The translations under genes and the position numbers were made by a program. The notes beneath the pieces are model-generated. The model had not been told where the DNA came from and ran no database searches. It worked only from the letters and a program-made list of their open reading frames with translations. Positions 1 to 6,672 of a stretch of 9,860 nt of DNA are shown here, piece by piece. Positions within the stretch are counted from its first letter, which is position 1. Each line of letters opens with the position of its first letter. Source of the stretch: an uncultured Clostridia bacterium (GTDB lineage Bacteria > Bacillota > Clostridia > RUG12999); contig CATIYX010000048.1 in NCBI GenBank assembly GCA_949739095.1, positions 1 through 9,860 on the forward strand. Reading direction: 5' to 3'.

Positions 1-1594
1 AGCCGCTGTCCTGCACGCGCTGAGTGATGGCGCGGGCAGCGGACACACTTTTTTACCACAGCCTGTGGTGGAGGACTATGTGGCAAAACTACTGCATGTA
101 TCCACCGACCAAGTGCAAACTGCCATCTATCAACTGCACATGACAGGACGTATCCGCGTTGTGGAACAGGCAGATTTTCATGCGCTTTATCTGACAGCGT
201 TTTATACTGCCGAAGAACACACGGCGCATTTTTTAAAGTCGCTGCGCCAGCAGGTATTTGAGACCCAAAAGCAGGATATACTAAACGATATTTCTGCTTT
301 TGAACAAAAGCATGGCATTCAGCTTGCAGACAAACAAAAACAAGCAGTAGAATATGCACTCACCAGCGGAATTTTAGTCATCACCGGCGGACCCGGAACC
401 GGAAAGACCACTATTATCCAATGCATGATTACGCTCATGGAACAGCGCGGACTGGATATTGTGCTCGCCGCACCGACGGGCCGCGCGGCAAAGCGCATGA
501 CGCAAATGTGCCACCGCGAAGCCAAAACAATTCACCGCCTGTTGGAGGTGGAATTTGACAGCGTACAAAGTGGACAGGTCTTCAAACGCGACCGCAACAA
601 TCCGCTGGAACAAGATGTAATTATCATTGATGAGGTGTCCATGTTAGACATCACCATGATGTTTTATCTGTTGCGGGCAGTGAAGCACGGCGCACGTGTG
701 ATTTTGGTAGGCGACAGCGACCAGCTCCCCTCTGTCGGCGCGGGCAATGTCCTCAGCGATATTATTATAAGCGGCGCGGTACCTGTGATTTGTCTGGACG
801 AAATTTTCCGGCAGGCGAAGCAAAGCATGATTGTTGTCAATGCGCACCGCATTAATCAGGGGCAATATCCCGAACCAAGTTCCAAAAACGGCGATTTTTT
901 CATTCTCCGTCGTCCGTCTGCCGCACAAGGCGTGGCGGAAATTTTGGAACTGTGCCGAACGCGGCTCCCCAAATTCTTGGGTGAGGATGCGTTGGACGCC
1001 ATACAGGTCCTCACCCCTGTGAAAAAAGGTGAAACTGGTGTGGAAAACCTGAACAAGCAATTGCAGCAGGTATTCAACCCGCCTGCCAAAGACAAAAAAG
1101 AAGTGAAACGCCCACGGTATATGCTGCGTACCGGTGATAAAATTATGCAAGTACGCAACAACTACGACATTGAATGGACGCGTTCCATCGGTCAAAAGGG
1201 AACCGGTATTTTTAACGGCGATATCGGATTCATTGAAGATATTGACAAACGCCAAGGCGTATTATATATTATATTTGATGGAGACAAGCAGGTGACCTAT
1301 CCGTTTGAACTGCTGGACGACATTGACCTGGCCTATGCCATGACGGTGCACAAAAGCCAAGGCAGCGAATTTTCCGCTGTGGTTATGCCTGTATATTCTG
1401 TCAGTTCCATGCTGCTGTCCCGCAATTTATTTTATACCGCCGTCACCCGCGCCCGCCGTCTGGTTGTATTGGTGGGACGTGAGGAAGTAATTCGCTACAT
1501 GACGGACAACAACCGCGAATCCATGCGCTATAGCGGACTGGCAGCGTTGCTACAGGAAAAAATTCAATCAGAGGAAGGAACCGACGTGATATGA
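1..1594 (+). CDS. recD2: ATP-dependent RecD-like DNA helicase RecD2 (5' partial)
   Basis: This is a superfamily 1B 5'-to-3' DNA helicase of the RecD2 (YrrC) type, which works in DNA repair and replication-fork processing without RecBC. The frame is open from base 2, so the GTG at 65 is internal and the true start lies upstream. About 530 residues are visible; RecD2 proteins usually have 700-800, so roughly the N-terminal third is missing. The first visible residues (GHTFLP context) match the helical region before the helicase core. Walker A GGPGTGKT is at 386-409, Walker B with IIIDE ends near 634, the GDSDQLP motif starts at 710, the TVHKSQGSEF motif is near 1343, and the AVTRARR motif VI is near 1440. 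All core motifs look intact. The TGA stop overlaps the ATG of the next gene (ATGA), implying translational coupling. Family assignment is firm. Confidence 0.96.
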   Translation, partial: AAVLHALSDGAGSGHTFLPQPVVEDYVAKLLHVSTDQVQTAIYQLHMTGRIRVVEQADFHALYLTAFYTAEEHTAHFLKSLRQQVFETQKQDILNDISAFEQKHGIQLADKQKQAVEYALTSGILVITGGPGTGKTTIIQCMITLMEQRGLDIVLAAPTGRAAKRMTQMCHREAKTIHRLLEVEFDSVQSGQVFKRDRNNPLEQDVIIIDEVSMLDITMMFYLLRAVKHGARVILVGDSDQLPSVGAGNVLSDIIISGAVPVICLDEIFRQAKQSMIVVNAHRINQGQYPEPSSKNGDFFILRRPSAAQGVAEILELCRTRLPKFLGEDALDAIQVLTPVKKGETGVENLNKQLQQVFNPPAKDKKEVKRPRYMLRTGDKIMQVRNNYDIEWTRSIGQKGTGIFNGDIGFIEDIDKRQGVLYIIFDGDKQVTYPFELLDDIDLAYAMTVHKSQGSEFSAVVMPVYSVSSMLLSRNLFYTAVTRARRLVVLVGREEVIRYMTDNNRESMRYSGLAALLQEKIQSEEGTDVI

Positions 1595-2319
1595 TAAAAA
1601 TAAAAGTACATCCATGGACCTATTTGGCCGACCTGTTTTTTCCGCCCAAATGTGTTTTCTGTGGAAAATTGCAGTCACCGGGCACACGTCCTGTGATTTG
1701 CTATGAATGTCTCAATAGTGTTCCAGCGGATAGTCTCAAATGTGTTAAGTGTGGTGGCGATATGCACTTGTCAGACGGACGTTTCCACTGTTATACCTGC
1801 AAAAGTGTTGGACGGCACTATGATGCAGCATTTAGCATTTTCCCATATAAAGATAATATCAGAGACGCTATTTTGCGTTTCAAATTCAGCGGTGAAATTG
1901 CGATAGCTGCGGATTTGGGCTTTTTGCTTTCTGATTTTATTATGCGTCTGGGCTTTTCTAAAAGCAACATTCAATATATTACCTATGTTCCTTCCGATAA
2001 ACAAAGGGAACGCAGCCGCGGATTCAACCACATGAAACAAATTGCTGGATATGTCGGAAAGTATACAAAAATTCCTGTGAAGGACCACGTTGTAGAGAAA
2101 AACAAAACTACGCCGGCACAAAGTACTTTGAAAGCGCAGGAGCGCGCTAAAAATATCGTAGGCGTGTTTTCTGTCAATGAACGCGCACTGATTAAAAATA
2201 AATGTATCATTCTGTTGGATGACATATTCACCACCGGCGCCACCACAATTGAAGTGGCAAAAACACTCAAACGCGCGGGCGCAAAATATGTTTGTGTCAT
2301 CACGCTTGCACATACCTAA
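1591..2319 (+). CDS. comFC: ComF family phosphoribosyltransferase-like protein
   Basis: The protein has 242 residues, the usual size for ComFC/GntX-like proteins. The N-terminus holds two zinc knuckles: Cys21/24 with Cys37/40, and Cys51/54 with Cys67/70. The C-terminal half is a type I phosphoribosyltransferase fold with the PRPP-binding loop LLDDIFTTGAT near residues 208-218. The family signature with KTTPAQS and a downstream ERAKNIVGVF segment is also present. In Bacillus and Helicobacter the family is needed for transformation, where it helps bring single-stranded DNA into the cytoplasm; its exact reaction is not settled. Its start ATG overlaps the recD2 stop by 4 bp. comFA is not in the window, so a role in DNA uptake here is inferred only from the family and from the adjacent DNA helicase. 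The stop at 2317-2319 almost touches the Shine-Dalgarno site of mrnC. Confidence 0.93.
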   Translation: MIKIKVHPWTYLADLFFPPKCVFCGKLQSPGTRPVICYECLNSVPADSLKCVKCGGDMHLSDGRFHCYTCKSVGRHYDAAFSIFPYKDNIRDAILRFKFSGEIAIAADLGFLLSDFIMRLGFSKSNIQYITYVPSDKQRERSRGFNHMKQIAGYVGKYTKIPVKDHVVEKNKTTPAQSTLKAQERAKNIVGVFSVNERALIKNKCIILLDDIFTTGATTIEVAKTLKRAGAKYVCVITLAHT

Positions 2320-2336
2320 AAGGAGCTGATTCCAAT

Positions 2337-2741
2337 ATGGATTTTATCTCGGATATTTTTCCGCCGGAGCTGCCGGCAAGCCAATATTCACCTTTAACGC
2401 TTGCCTATTTGGGTGACAATGTTTATGAGTTGTTTGTCCGCAGCTATTTGGTGTCACAAGACAACTATCCGGTTCACCGGTTACATATGATGGCGCGCGA
2501 CTATGTCAGCGCGGCCGCACAGAGCAAAGCGCTCGAATGGATTGAAGAAGAATTTACCGAAGAAGAAATGGCAGTTTATAAACGCGGACGCAATGCAAAA
2601 TCTGCCACTGTTCCTAAAAATGCAAAACTTATTGATTATAAACGCGCTACAGGTCTGGAAGCGTTGGTTGGATATCTTTATTTGACAGGACAAAGTGAAC
2701 GGATTTTTTATTTTCTCAAAAAAATCATTGCACACCACTGA
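2337..2741 (+). CDS. mrnC: Mini-ribonuclease III (MrnC)
   Basis: This is a 134-residue Mini-RNase III, a homodimeric RNase III catalytic domain lacking the double-stranded-RNA-binding domain, known in Bacillus to mature 23S rRNA ends. The start used is ATG 2337, because an AAAAGGAG Shine-Dalgarno at 2318-2325 lies 11 bases upstream; an in-frame ATG at 2292 inside comF has no such site. The first catalytic segment LAYLGDNVYELFVR carries the metal-binding Asp27, the second (GLEALVGYLYL) carries Glu108, and between them is the family hallmark KRGRNAKSATVPKNA. Both acidic catalytic residues are present, so the enzyme should be active. In Bacillus mrnC lies with cysS and rlmB; here it follows recD2 and comF. 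It is likely the last gene of this operon, since a new promoter follows. Confidence 0.96.
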   Translation: MDFISDIFPPELPASQYSPLTLAYLGDNVYELFVRSYLVSQDNYPVHRLHMMARDYVSAAAQSKALEWIEEEFTEEEMAVYKRGRNAKSATVPKNAKLIDYKRATGLEALVGYLYLTGQSERIFYFLKKIIAHH

Positions 2742-2782
2742 AAATTTTGTGAAATCAGCCACTACAACCGACCTTGCAATTA

Positions 2783-2791
2783 TGGTATAAT
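2783..2791 (+). promoter_or_regulatory. Extended -10 promoter for the transketolase genes
   Basis: TGGTATAAT at 2783-2791 is a perfect extended -10 element (TGn-TATAAT). No good -35 box lies at the normal distance; the best at 17 bp is TACAAC (2763-2768). TTGCAA at 2774 is only 6 bp away and cannot serve. Extended -10 promoters often work without a -35. The start would be near 2798, giving a leader of about 57 nt. Confidence 0.75.
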
Positions 2792-2854
2792 CTATATATA
2801 GATAAATTGTATACAGTTTTCACCACAATATTAAAACGGTAGGAGGAACATGGA

Positions 2855-3706
2855 ATGGATGAAAAACAAAAAAACATGCTGGAACTCGTTGCTTATAAAA
2901 TCCGCCGGCATGTATTGGAAGGCGTATTCAGCGCCGGATGCGGACATCCGGGCGGATCTCTTTCCATTGCTGATATTCTGGCGGTTTTATATTTTGACGA
3001 AATGCATGTAGATCCCCAAAATCCGGCATGGGCAGACCGTGACCGGTTCGTTTTGTCAAAAGGGCATTGCGCGCCCGCACTTTATGGCGCTTTGGCAGAA
3101 AAAGGATTTATCCCTGTAGAGGACCTCAAAACACTGCGTAAAGCGGACAGCTATTTACAGGGGCATCCCGATATGCGCAAAATCCCCGGCGTTGATATGT
3201 CCACCGGTTCTCTCGGACAAGGTATCTGCTGTGCAAATGGCATGGCAATCGCCGCAAAACTGGACCAAAAATCCTACCGTGTCTATACCATTTTGGGAGA
3301 TGGCGAACTGGAAGAAGGACAAGTATGGGAAGCAGCCATGTTTGCCGCCCATCATAAGCTGGACAATCTGACGGCGTTCATTGACCTCAATTTGCTGCAA
3401 ATCGACGGCGATGTACGCGATGTCATGAATCCTATGCCAGTCGATGAAAAGTTTATGTCATTTGGCTGGAATGTGATTTGCGTGGATGCCCATGACCTGA
3501 CTGCTTTGCGCGGTGCGCTGGACCAAGCAAAGGCATGTACGGGCAAACCCACTGTCGTGATTTGCAAATCCATCAAAGGAAAAGGAGTTTCTTTCATGGA
3601 AAACGAAGCGGCATGGCACGGCATGGCGCCTAATCAAGAACAATATGAAAAGGCAATCGCGGAAATTGATGCAAAAATCAATCAGCTTTCCGCTACAATA
3701 GCATAA
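2855..3706 (+). CDS. Transketolase, N-terminal (thiamine-diphosphate PP-domain) subunit
   Basis: This 283-residue protein is the N-terminal half of a split transketolase, which with the next gene moves two-carbon ketol units between sugar phosphates in the non-oxidative pentose phosphate pathway. Diagnostic segments are GCGHPGGSLSIADIL near residues 28-42, the SKGHCAPALY segment, STGSLGQG, and the thiamine-diphosphate/metal motif starting GDGELEEGQVWEA at residue 148 and ending near the DLNLLQIDG segment. The ATG at 2855 is preceded by AGGAGG (2841-2846) at 8 bases. Another ATG at 2850 is in a different frame. Full-length transketolase is about 650 residues; the 283 + 311 split is common in anaerobic Bacillota and archaea. 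A split DXP-synthase-like or other ketolase activity cannot be fully excluded from sequence alone. Confidence 0.94.
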   Translation: MDEKQKNMLELVAYKIRRHVLEGVFSAGCGHPGGSLSIADILAVLYFDEMHVDPQNPAWADRDRFVLSKGHCAPALYGALAEKGFIPVEDLKTLRKADSYLQGHPDMRKIPGVDMSTGSLGQGICCANGMAIAAKLDQKSYRVYTILGDGELEEGQVWEAAMFAAHHKLDNLTAFIDLNLLQIDGDVRDVMNPMPVDEKFMSFGWNVICVDAHDLTALRGALDQAKACTGKPTVVICKSIKGKGVSFMENEAAWHGMAPNQEQYEKAIAEIDAKINQLSATIA

Positions 3707-3724
3707 AAATAACATCCCTTTCTC

Positions 3725-3752
3725 CATGCGCTTATTCGGCGGCAAGCGCATG
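3725..3752 (+). other. Hairpin 1 in the transketolase intersubunit spacer
   Basis: A perfect 9-bp stem (CATGCGCTT at 3725-3733 with AAGCGCATG at 3744-3752) closes a 10-nt loop ending in GGCGGC (3738-3743). No T-tract follows directly, so it is not a standard terminator. It may be an mRNA processing or stability element that sets the ratio of the two subunits (inference). Confidence 0.7.
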
Positions 3753-3769
3753 AGACCGGTCAATTTTTG

Positions 3770-3790
3770 CCGCGCTGCCGCCAGCGGCGG
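3770..3790 (+). other. Hairpin 2, immediately upstream of the second subunit's ribosome-binding site
   Basis: CCG plus CGCTG (3770-3777) pairs with CAGCG plus CGG (3782-3790) with one bulged G at 3787 and a 4-nt loop CCGC. It ends four bases before the Shine-Dalgarno GGAG (3794-3797), so it may affect ribosome loading on the next gene. Bases 3777-3782 (GCCGCC) exactly complement the loop of hairpin 1 (GGCGGC). Confidence 0.65.
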
Positions 3791-3803
3791 AATGGAGTGA
3801 ACT

Positions 3804-4739
3804 ATGGCAGACAGTAAAAAAGTTGCAACCCGTGAAGCCTACGGGAGTGCACTGAAAGAATTTGGCAAAAAATATGATATTGTCGTTCTGGATGCAGACC
3901 TTTCCAAATCTACAAAGACAGACAGTTTCAAAAAAACATATCCCGATCGTTTTGTCAACGTTGGTATTGCTGAAGCAAACATGATGTCCACTGCTGCGGG
4001 TATTGCAAGCTGCGGTAAAACAGTATTTGCAAGCTCATTTGCTATCTTTGCAGCAGGACGCGCTTTTGAACAAGTACGTAATTCTATTTGCTATGCCAAC
4101 CTGAATGTTAAAATCGGTGCGACACATGCCGGTATTTCCGTTGGCGAGGATGGCGGAAGTCATCAAGCGATTGAAGATATCTCCTTGATGCGCAGCATTC
4201 CCAACATGACTGTCATCAATCCGGCAGACAGTGTGGAAGCGCGCGCCGCTGTGGAAGCGGCAATTTTGCATGACGGTCCTGTCTATCTTCGGTTTGGACG
4301 ACTGGCAACCCCTGTTATTTATGATGCAGAAAATTATACTTTTGAATTGGGTAAAGGTAAACAACTGCGCGATGGCAGCGACGTGGCTATCATCGCTACC
4401 GGACTGATGGTGCCTGAAGCTCTGGAGGCAGCAGATACTTTGGCGCAAGAAGGTATTCAAGCACGCGTCATTGATATTCATACAATTAAACCGATTGACA
4501 AGGATATCATTATCAAAGCAGCAAAAGAAACCTCTTTTATCGTCACTGCTGAAGAACATTCCATCATTGGTGGACTGGGCAGCGCTGTTGCAGAAGTGCT
4601 CTGCGAAAACGCACCGGCAAAACTGGTGCGCATTGGTGTGCAGGACGAATTTGGACGCTCCGGCGACCCTTATGTGTTGCTGAAAGAATATGGACTTTCC
4701 GCGGAGAATCTTGTCCGTCAAGTGAAAGCCAACTTATAA
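3804..4739 (+). CDS. Transketolase, C-terminal (pyrimidine-binding and C-terminal domain) subunit
   Basis: This 311-residue partner of the preceding gene supplies the pyrimidine-binding (Pyr) domain and the C-terminal transketolase domain. The conserved glutamate that activates thiamine diphosphate is Glu57 in VNVGIAEANMM. The Pyr domain continues through FASSFAIFAAGRAFEQ and the THAGISVGEDGGSHQ segment, where a conserved His lies near the active site. The C-terminal domain starts near residue 185 and holds VIDIHTIKPID and TAEEHSIIGGLGSAVAE, both typical of the family. The start is ATG 3804 with GGAGTGA at 3794-3800. The gene is separated from the first subunit by an unusually long structured spacer of 97 bp, but same-strand order and lack of a promoter suggest one transcript. 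The active site forms only when both subunits associate. Confidence 0.94.
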   Translation: MADSKKVATREAYGSALKEFGKKYDIVVLDADLSKSTKTDSFKKTYPDRFVNVGIAEANMMSTAAGIASCGKTVFASSFAIFAAGRAFEQVRNSICYANLNVKIGATHAGISVGEDGGSHQAIEDISLMRSIPNMTVINPADSVEARAAVEAAILHDGPVYLRFGRLATPVIYDAENYTFELGKGKQLRDGSDVAIIATGLMVPEALEAADTLAQEGIQARVIDIHTIKPIDKDIIIKAAKETSFIVTAEEHSIIGGLGSAVAEVLCENAPAKLVRIGVQDEFGRSGDPYVLLKEYGLSAENLVRQVKANL

Positions 4740-4763
4740 ACTCCACAAGTTATCTCTAAACTG

Positions 4764-4802
4764 GAAACAGTCCCCTTTCTCGACAAGAGAGGGGACTGTT
4801 TC
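4764..4802 (+). terminator. Terminator-like hairpin after transketolase
   Basis: GAAACAGTCCCC (4764-4775) pairs perfectly over 12 bp with GGGGACTGTTTC (4791-4802), with a further TCTC/GAGA pairing inside. The 3' T-tract is short and partly inside the stem, so termination efficiency is uncertain. It could also stop minus-strand transcripts from the radical SAM gene. Confidence 0.7.
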
Positions 4803-4854
4803 TAAAAGACTACATCGGCAACAGTCTAACAGATTTTTCATCTGCCATTCCTCC

Positions 4855-4888
4855 CCTTCCCTATAGGCGTGTGCCTTTGGGGGGAAGG
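4855..4888. repeat. GC-rich hairpin, possible dispersed intergenic repeat
   Basis: CCTTCCC (4855-4861) pairs with GGGAAGG (4882-4888), and an inner AGGC/GCCT stem (4865-4868 with 4873-4876) closes a GTGT loop. No T-run follows on either strand. A smaller CAGAT/ATCTG hairpin lies just upstream at 4830-4844. The form resembles small palindromic repeats common in Oscillospirales genomes, but no second copy is in the window, so the repeat status is inference. Confidence 0.4.
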
Positions 4889-4916
4889 ATATTATTGAAA
4901 TATGAGTTAATTACCA

Positions 4917-5059
4917 ATGATCAATATTTTGCTTGAAGGATATGACATTGATGTCATTTGGCTCTACGATACACTGAAAAATCACATAAAGCAACTCATT
5001 CGGTTGCTATTGTTGCATTTAAACATTCTCTCTGCGATTCTGATTTACAAATAATGTGA
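4917..5059 (+). pseudogene. Frameshifted 5' remnant of a peptidase S51 / class-I glutamine-amidotransferase-like gene
   Basis: From ATG 4917 the frame encodes MINILLEGYDIDVIWLYDTL, which I recognise as the N-terminus of small Bacillota proteins annotated as peptidase S51 or type 1 glutamine amidotransferase-like (usual start MxNILLEGYDIDAPWLYDEL). Around 4985-4996 the similarity jumps from frame 3 to frame 2, where HSVAIVAFKHSLCDSD (4997-5044) continues the expected K-VAVVAF strand. It then stops at TGA 5057. A full protein would be about 200 residues or more, so only about the first fifth remains. No strong Shine-Dalgarno precedes the ATG. The 3' end coincides with the end of the convergent radical SAM gene (stop codon at 5045-5047), implying that a rearrangement removed the rest. 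The family match is from memory, and an undisrupted small ORF of 44 codons (4917-5051) is the alternative. Confidence 0.55.
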
Positions 5060-6385
5060 TATCCGCTGCGCAATCCTTCCAATGCGTTTATAAGTAATTA
5101 TTTTACAGATAAAATCTGTGACGCGCCCATATTTGCGATACAACATGTTAAATAAAAAATAGGCTGCTCTCTGTGATTTACTTTCCGGCATTCTTTTAAA
5201 TATGTTTTTCAAACTATAAATCTGTTTATATATCCATATATAGCCACGATATAACTCCTGTTCTGTCATGCCGGTCGGCTGAAACACAACATTTGCCGTG
5301 TTATATTCGGACAAATCATCAGACAGAATGCGTCCTTCTTTTTTTAATTTATCATATAATACCGTACCCGGATAGGGCGTCAAAATATGGGATGTTACTG
5401 TTTCAATTTTGTTTTTCACAATCCAGTCAAGTGTCAGCTGGAACGTTTCAGGCGTATCGCCATCAAGACCAAACACAAAACTTCCGTTAATCATAATTCC
5501 CCTGTCATGAATCGCACGTACTGCCTGCTCATATTTAGCGATGTTGTTTTGTATTTTATGAACATTGTTAATCGAAGATACACTAATGCTTTCAAATCCT
5601 ATAAATAAACTCTGGCATCCGCTTTCTTTCATCAAATCAAGCAAATTCTCATCATAAGCAACATTGATTGACACTGCCGCATTCCATTTAATATCCATTG
5701 GCTTGATATTTTCCAAAAATTCTCTTGTCCATGCAGGATTTCCGGCAAAATTATCGTCAATAAACATAATATGCTTCGAGTGAACCGCTTTTATATCCTG
5801 CAAAACATCCTCAATATTCCGATTCACATACATACGCTGCGCCGCACTGTTATAGCAAAAATCACATCGAAACGGGCAGCCCCTACTGGTGTGAATCACA
5901 TTACAATATAAATATTGTTCTTTTTTCAAAAAATCATAAGCCGGAGAAACAATATCTTCTCCTCCGAATTCTTTGCCGCACATATATATTTTTTTCAGCA
6001 GTCCATTTTCATAGTCCTTTATAATACTAGGCCATGTTCCCTCTGCTGCTCCCACGCACAACACATCGAAACACTCTTCCGGAATCGTATCATACGCAGC
6101 TGTTATATGGATACCGCCCGCGACCACAACGGCACCGTTATTCCGAAATTTTTCAGCAATTTTAACCGCTCTGGGTAATGTATCTACTGTAACGGAGATA
6201 CCGACAATATCCGGAGAATCATCATAATTGATAGTTTGAATGTTTTCATTTTCTAACACAACAGTGTGATGGTCCCTGAGAAGATTAACAACTGTTAAAA
6301 GCCCGAGCGGCGGCGCCATATGAATTTTGATGCCCGTATCCATAGGTCTTTTTATCATTTTAGGCTGTACTAGTTTTATGTACAT
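5045..6385 (-). CDS. B12-binding-domain radical SAM protein, specificity unknown
   Basis: The protein has 446 residues from the ATG at 6385, chosen because GAGGTG lies 6 bases upstream; a GTG at 6394 would overlap this site. Residues 1 to about 135 form a cobalamin-binding-like domain (APPLGLLTVVNLL, DIVGISVTVDTLPRA, VVAGGIHITAAYDTIPEE, CVGAAEGTWP). The radical SAM core follows, with the 4Fe-4S cluster motif CPFRCDFC at Cys170, Cys174 and Cys177, then FIDDNFAGN, IGFESIS and GSFVFGLDGDTPETF. The last 75 residues are basic and rich in aromatic residues. Such proteins carry out methylations, ring rearrangements or other radical steps on natural products, lipids or tetrapyrroles. No biosynthetic partner gene is in the window, so the substrate is unknown. 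Its codon use is clearly more AT-rich than that of its neighbours, and it stands alone beside a broken gene, which suggests horizontal acquisition. The canonical DxHxxG of cobalamin proteins is absent, as in many of this class. Confidence 0.9.
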   Translation of the reverse strand: MYIKLVQPKMIKRPMDTGIKIHMAPPLGLLTVVNLLRDHHTVVLENENIQTINYDDSPDIVGISVTVDTLPRAVKIAEKFRNNGAVVVAGGIHITAAYDTIPEECFDVLCVGAAEGTWPSIIKDYENGLLKKIYMCGKEFGGEDIVSPAYDFLKKEQYLYCNVIHTSRGCPFRCDFCYNSAAQRMYVNRNIEDVLQDIKAVHSKHIMFIDDNFAGNPAWTREFLENIKPMDIKWNAAVSINVAYDENLLDLMKESGCQSLFIGFESISVSSINNVHKIQNNIAKYEQAVRAIHDRGIMINGSFVFGLDGDTPETFQLTLDWIVKNKIETVTSHILTPYPGTVLYDKLKKEGRILSDDLSEYNTANVVFQPTGMTEQELYRGYIWIYKQIYSLKNIFKRMPESKSQRAAYFLFNMLYRKYGRVTDFICKIITYKRIGRIAQRISHYL

Positions 6386-6491
6386 GATATCCACCTCATT
6401 ACTGCACTTTGTCGTGATATATCATTTTTGTAAAAAATCCAACTTCTCTCCGCTCCCGTGCCCTCTTAGCCTTCAAGTCCCTCGATTTATA

Positions 6492-6526
6492 AAAAAGTTC
6501 CTGCAGCTTCGCTACAGGAACTTTTT
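6492..6526 (-). terminator. Strong bidirectional Rho-independent terminator
   Basis: AAAAAGTTCCTG (6492-6503) pairs perfectly over 12 bp with CAGGAACTTTTT (6515-6526), with an inner AGC/GCT pair. Read on the minus strand the stem runs into six Ts, and on the plus strand it ends in five Ts. It lies downstream of tRNA-Leu on the minus strand and insulates the radical SAM gene from that transcript. Confidence 0.88.
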
Positions 6527-6672
6527 GGCAAAACCAAACGGATCAGGTGCTCTCCTACCGAAGGCGTCTCCCCCACAAAGCAACTTGCACAGCATAGCCG
6601 TTATGCCCACATTTACAAAAGCACAGAAAAGCTACAGTAATTTTATATATGTAAAATCACTATTTAGATAAA
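6527..6672. other. Non-coding stretch between terminator and inverted repeat
   Basis: I see no supported gene here. On the minus strand a 32-codon GTG-initiated frame (6610 to 6512) ends inside the terminator and has no ribosome-binding site. A small GCATA/TATGC hairpin lies at 6592-6606. The segment could be the body of a small RNA that ends at the terminator at 6492, or decayed sequence. Confidence 0.35.

Noticed and set aside
644..1255. 203-residue minus-strand ORF inside recD2
   Set aside because: The helicase motifs on the plus strand explain this region; the reverse frame shows no domain and no ribosome-binding site.
2292..2336. Longer start for mrnC at ATG 2292
   Set aside because: It lies in the comF coding region without a Shine-Dalgarno site and adds 15 residues not typical of Mini-RNase III, while ATG 2337 has AAAAGGAG upstream.
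2774..2779. TTGCAA as a -35 box for the transketolase promoter
   Set aside because: It is only 6 bp from the -10 element.
4035..4721. 228-residue minus-strand ORF opposite the transketolase C-terminal subunit
   Set aside because: It is a shadow of a conserved gene, with odd composition and no family resemblance.
6327..6671. 114-residue plus-strand ORF past the radical SAM start
   Set aside because: It begins antisense to the radical SAM gene, crosses a strong terminator and has no ribosome-binding site or recognisable domain.
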